This document shows, piece after piece, positions 62,417 through 64,000 of a DNA stretch of 64,000 nt. A program made the position numbers and the translations under genes. Every line of letters begins with the position of its first letter. The stretch's first letter is position 1. This stretch comes from Planctomycetota bacterium (GTDB lineage: Bacteria; Planctomycetota; Phycisphaerae; UBA1845; UTPLA1), in the NCBI GenBank assembly GCA_016235815.1, contig JACRIM010000058.1, positions 222,041 to 286,040 on the forward strand, read 5' to 3'. Under the pieces are notes generated by a model. That model worked only from the letters and a program-made list of their open reading frames with translations. It was not told the origin of the DNA and did not search any database.

Positions 62417-64000
62417 CGTGATACCCCCTTCGCCGTGGTCGGCGACGCCTTACCGTCGGTCGGCGGCGTCTGCGTTTCAGGCTTCGGCTCTGTTTTTACT
62501 TCGGCCGGCTTTGGTTCCTCCGGCTTCGCATTGGCCGGCTTCACATCGACTGGCTTCGCCTCTGGCAGTTTCACGGGATTCGGCGTCTTTTCAGTGGGTG
62601 GTTCCGTCGTGCCTGCGCTCTTTGCCGTATCGTTCGCGATTGCGCGAGGTTGCTCATCCTTCCTGGGCGGCGGCACGATTGCGTCGATGTTGGTGTCGTA
62701 GCGATATCCGTCCTGCGAATTGAAATTCGGCGTCTCCTTCCCCGGGACGACGTTCGCAAAGCCCGACTCCCGCAACTTGGTCGTGAGGCCGTTTACCGCA
62801 CCCAACGATGCCGTCCGAAAGCGAATCCGCATCAAGGCATCAAGCGAGTTCGTCCTGGGATTCGCCGAAATCTCAAAGTCGGCCCGCGACACGTAGGCTT
62901 CCGTCTCCGCGGGGAACACCTCAGTAAGCATCGCGAGAACGGTCGGCCAGTGCTGCTCCGACTCGATCCATTTCTCCAGCGTCTCCACCTGCTCCTTGAA
63001 CTTGACGACCGGCTCTTCCTGCTTTTTCAGTTTCGCCCGTTCGAGGTCCAGTTTCTTCGCCTGGTCCTGCAACGGCTTCACAAAGCGATAGTGAAACGTC
63101 ACGCCGGAGCCGAGGAAGAGCAGCGCCGTCGCCACCGCCAGCGGCAACTTGCGCATTTGCACGTCGCGCTTGCTCACCGGCTTCTTCGGGTGCAGGAAGT
63201 CAATCGTCTCGAGGCCCTTTCGAGCGTGGCCGATGGCCAACCCAATCGCCGCGTTGAAACCTCGCAGCTCCTTGGCCCGCGATGCCGCGAGTTGCATTGC
63301 GCGATCCGGCGTGAAGAGTGCCGCCGTTGTCGCATAGCGGGCGCCGAGCGCCTGCGTGAGGTGTGTCTCCAGACCCGTCGCGCCGCAGACCACGATGTGA
63401 TCCAGGCTCACGGCCGGATCCGTTGCCCGATAGGCCTCCACCGAGCGGACGATCTCGACCATCAGATCGCTGACGGCCTGACGCGTCACATCGTCCTCCT
63501 CGCGTTCGACCGCCTTGTTCGTCGCAATGCGGCTGTCCGTGACGGACTCGCCCACGCCGTGCTCGGGCAGCGCGAGCAGCGCTGCGCGGCTGAAGACGAG
63601 TCGCCCGTTGCGTACGATGTCGATCTCGGTGAACTGCGGACCGATCTCGACGATGAGCAGCGATTTCTCCGCAAGCTCCTGCGCCCGGGATGTCACCGCG
63701 ATGAGGTTCGCGAACGGTCGCAGCCCGACGCGCTCCACGCTCAATCCGGCGTTCTCAACAACTTGCTGATAGAAGTTCAACTGCTCCCGCCGAACCGCGG
63801 CGACCAGAACGCTCACCGGCGCCTTCGGATCGAAGACGCCGCTCACGGCGAAATCGAGCGCCGCCTCTTCCGCGGAGAACGGCAACTCCTTGGTAATTTG
63901 AAACTGGACAATCGCCGGCAACTCATCCGCCGGCATCGGAGGAAGTTCGAGCGTGTTAAGGACGACGTGATCGCGCGGTATGGAAATCATCGCCTGACTT
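62413..64000 (-). CDS. PilM-PilN fusion (GspL-like), N-terminus beyond the window
   Basis: At least 525 residues are visible and the frame continues through the right edge. The actin-like PilM part includes 'HVVLNTLELPPMPADELPAIVQFQITKELPF' (as adjoining stretches), 'LLIVEIGPQFTEIDIVRNG' and 'IVVCGATGLETHLTQALG'. Then 'ETIDFLHPKKP', equivalent to the 'INLLP' tail by which PilN binds PilM, leads into a membrane helix (about 290-310), a coiled coil and a PilN-type periplasmic domain, ending in a Lys/Pro/Glu-rich tail. T2SS GspL has the same order in one chain. The ATG at 63990 is internal to the family fold, so the true start lies upstream. It is the first visible gene of the secretin operon. 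Confidence 0.88.
   Translation of the reverse strand, partial: SQAMISIPRDHVVLNTLELPPMPADELPAIVQFQITKELPFSAEEAALDFAVSGVFDPKAPVSVLVAAVRREQLNFYQQVVENAGLSVERVGLRPFANLIAVTSRAQELAEKSLLIVEIGPQFTEIDIVRNGRLVFSRAALLALPEHGVGESVTDSRIATNKAVEREEDDVTRQAVSDLMVEIVRSVEAYRATDPAVSLDHIVVCGATGLETHLTQALGARYATTAALFTPDRAMQLAASRAKELRGFNAAIGLAIGHARKGLETIDFLHPKKPVSKRDVQMRKLPLAVATALLFLGSGVTFHYRFVKPLQDQAKKLDLERAKLKKQEEPVVKFKEQVETLEKWIESEQHWPTVLAMLTEVFPAETEAYVSRADFEISANPRTNSLDALMRIRFRTASLGAVNGLTTKLRESGFANVVPGKETPNFNSQDGYRYDTNIDAIVPPPRKDEQPRAIANDTAKSAGTTEPPTEKTPNPVKLPEAKPVDVKPANAKPEEPKPAEVKTEPKPETQTPPTDGKASPTTAKGVSR

Overview
The window looks like chromosomal DNA of a Planctomycetota bacterium, probably from the Phycisphaerae side. 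This is an inference from gene content; no marker gene such as rRNA is present. The pointers are a DUF1571 lipoprotein, a secreted Kelch protein ending in a dockerin/EF-hand-like 'GDMNDDG' tail, a membrane protein ending in a CxxC...CxxC ribbon, GC-rich DNA with frequent GTG/TTG starts, and planctomycete-style fusions of type IV pilus alignment proteins. I see no insertion sequence, CRISPR array, prophage or rRNA operon. One tRNA gene, tRNA-Ala(GGC), is present.

Layout. 1-5 kb: the end of a possible NDUFA9-like gene, a small membrane protein, a DUF4258/YgiT-type toxin-antitoxin-like pair, and an aldehyde dehydrogenase plus iron-type alcohol dehydrogenase pair. 5-11 kb (minus strand): S46 dipeptidyl-peptidase, a TMTC-like membrane TPR protein and MurJ. 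11-18 kb: a secreted esterase, a G-tract-rich spacer, a 43-residue membrane protein, two glycosyltransferases and a 12-repeat Kelch protein. 18-23 kb: three pilus/secretion ATPases in the order PilB - PilT - PilB/GspE, then a beta-hydroxyacid dehydrogenase. 23.8-26.5 kb: a two-component system. 26.5-28.6 kb: tRNA-Ala, a queuosine-salvage family protein and the DUF1571 lipoprotein. 28.6-33.4 kb: a tight run of SixA phosphatase, CHAD protein, Ppx/GppA phosphatase and two tandem thymidylate-kinase-like proteins, which together look like a polyphosphate module. 33.5-35.3 kb: cysteine dioxygenase and a sulfite-oxidase-like enzyme behind a promoter carrying two dyads. 35.3-39.2 kb: TsaD, an S41 protease and unknowns. 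39.2-46.1 kb: two GT39-like membrane glycosyltransferases, a short HyuA-like protein, a small membrane protein and an alkaline-phosphatase-superfamily enzyme.

46.1-64 kb (minus strand) is the most striking region. It encodes a PilM-PilN fusion (running off the window), a PilO-PilP fusion and a single 12.7-kb reading frame of about 4,234 codons. That frame begins with a secretin N0-like domain, continues through roughly 36-39 secretin N1-like repeats, and ends in one C-terminal secretin beta-barrel domain. Known PilQ/GspD proteins carry only a few N domains. Two internal segments look like signal peptides, so the frame may be a fusion of three ancestral genes. A lipoprotein and a VKOR-DsbA disulfide-forming fusion follow directly. 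Together with the ATPases at 18-23 kb these genes would form an envelope-spanning pilus or secretion machine with an exceptionally elongated periplasmic part. This is the best candidate for an undescribed system in the window.
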